Under the pieces are notes generated by a model. The model searched no databases, was not told where the DNA came from, and saw nothing but the letters and a program-made list of their open reading frames with translations. DNA of 64,000 nt from Allacma fusca (lineage: Eukaryota > Arthropoda > Collembola > Symphypleona > Sminthuridae), in the NCBI GenBank assembly GCA_947179485.1, contig OX359250.1:32002654-32066653 (forward strand), in the 5' to 3' direction. The position numbers and the translations under genes are program-made. Shown here in pieces: positions 63,276-64,000 of this stretch. Position 1 is the stretch's first letter. Each line of letters begins with the position of its first letter.

Positions 63276-64000
63276 GTAAACAACTTCACATTATATTTTA
63301 GTCATCATGCACACGCATTCTAGTTTACAACACATTAGATTTTACAAGCAAGACATGTCTCTTTTAGCTCTACTTTCAATAATTAAAATACAAAAACATT
63401 CCTCGAAGATTTACTTGTCGTGCATCAGTTGTCTACCAATTCAGTAATGTGCTCTCTTGGATGTATTTATAGCTCCAGCATCTTCCATATACGTCCCGAT
63501 CTTCAAACACTGTCGAATCCTTCCCTCAAGAATGCCTTTTCCCCTACTCCGTGTAACTCCTTTTAAGCACTTGGATTGACATTCTTTCTTGACAGCCAAA
63601 GCCTCTCGAACTTTTTAGTCTTGAAGTCATTTCTTTTTTGCTGAAACTTTTCAAAGTCACAGTTCTTTACCAAATTACTGCTACCATTTCCTTACTTACG
63701 CTCTGTGGACAATGTTCCCAGAAATTCTTACTGAGATATTTTAAACTCCAAATTTTTTGTAAATCAAATACATTGCCTTTATGCCACTTGCTCATCCTGA
63801 AATTGTTATGCTTGAACATTATATCCTGATTTATTGATTACATGGTTGATCCCTTTAACAAGTATTTCACCCTCGCGAAGTAAATCTTTCGTATATGTGA
63901 GCCAATTATAATTATTTGTTAAATGTATGCACGGCAGCAAGTCAACCATTTATTGCATACTTGTATCGCAGCATCCATACCTAATGTTTACATGCCTTAT
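63276..64000. other. Probable intron of the supervillin-like gene
   Basis: Follows a donor at 63276 and shows no coding exon that I can support before the window ends. The 63-residue open frame at 63638-63829 has no motif. Confidence 0.4.

Overview
This window is animal nuclear DNA, most likely from an arthropod. Genes are split by short GT-AG introns, AT-rich non-coding DNA separates them, and AATAAA poly(A) signals are present. The protein set is animal: mitochondrial cytochrome c1, PRMT7, a tektin-2-like axonemal protein, nucleoporin TPR, a KLHL10-like BTB-Kelch protein and the N-terminal part of a supervillin-like protein. The cytochrome c1 sequence and the ILK-rich supervillin N-terminus look arthropod-like to me. 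I cannot name a species.

Layout. 1-2260: non-coding, with an old fold-back inverted repeat. 2261-9880: a repeat-dominated block whose common word is TCAAGT/ACTTGA, organised into local tandem arrays (about 24, 28, 29, 32, 53 and 56 bp units) and interrupted by a decayed hAT transposon with intact ends and target duplication. 10429-12779 (+): an unrecognised six-exon gene, about 612 aa. 13493-14836: two nested short hAT-like elements. 15752-17781 (+): CYC1. 20729-21211: a short hAT-like element built of GGTCTGGTCC words. 22013-22260: a small tandem repeat. 23958-26765 (+): PRMT7. 27377-29782 (+): tektin. 29783-37953: about 8 kb with no convincing gene. 37954-48402 (-): TPR, reconstructed here as 22 coding exons. 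50230-51402 (+): an unrecognised two-exon gene, 356 aa. 53343-55978 (+): KLHL10-like, 3' end not found. 58742-59032 (-): a short open frame resembling an insulin/relaxin peptide, weakly supported. 61474-63275 (+): supervillin-like N-terminal exons, probably running on beyond the window.

The genes do not form one pathway. CYC1 is a respiratory-chain subunit, PRMT7 an arginine methyltransferase, and TPR the nuclear basket scaffold. The tektin and the KLHL10-like protein are both, by family knowledge, typical of sperm flagella or spermatids, which is the only functional theme linking neighbours.

I found no clearly new biological system. The strongest non-routine signals are four hAT-type insertions whose 8-bp target duplications can be read directly (two of them nested), the TCAAGT satellite complex, two unrecognised multi-exon genes, and a possible relaxin-like peptide remnant. 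Exon boundaries were inferred by eye from splice consensus and frame continuity; no transcript data or database search was available.
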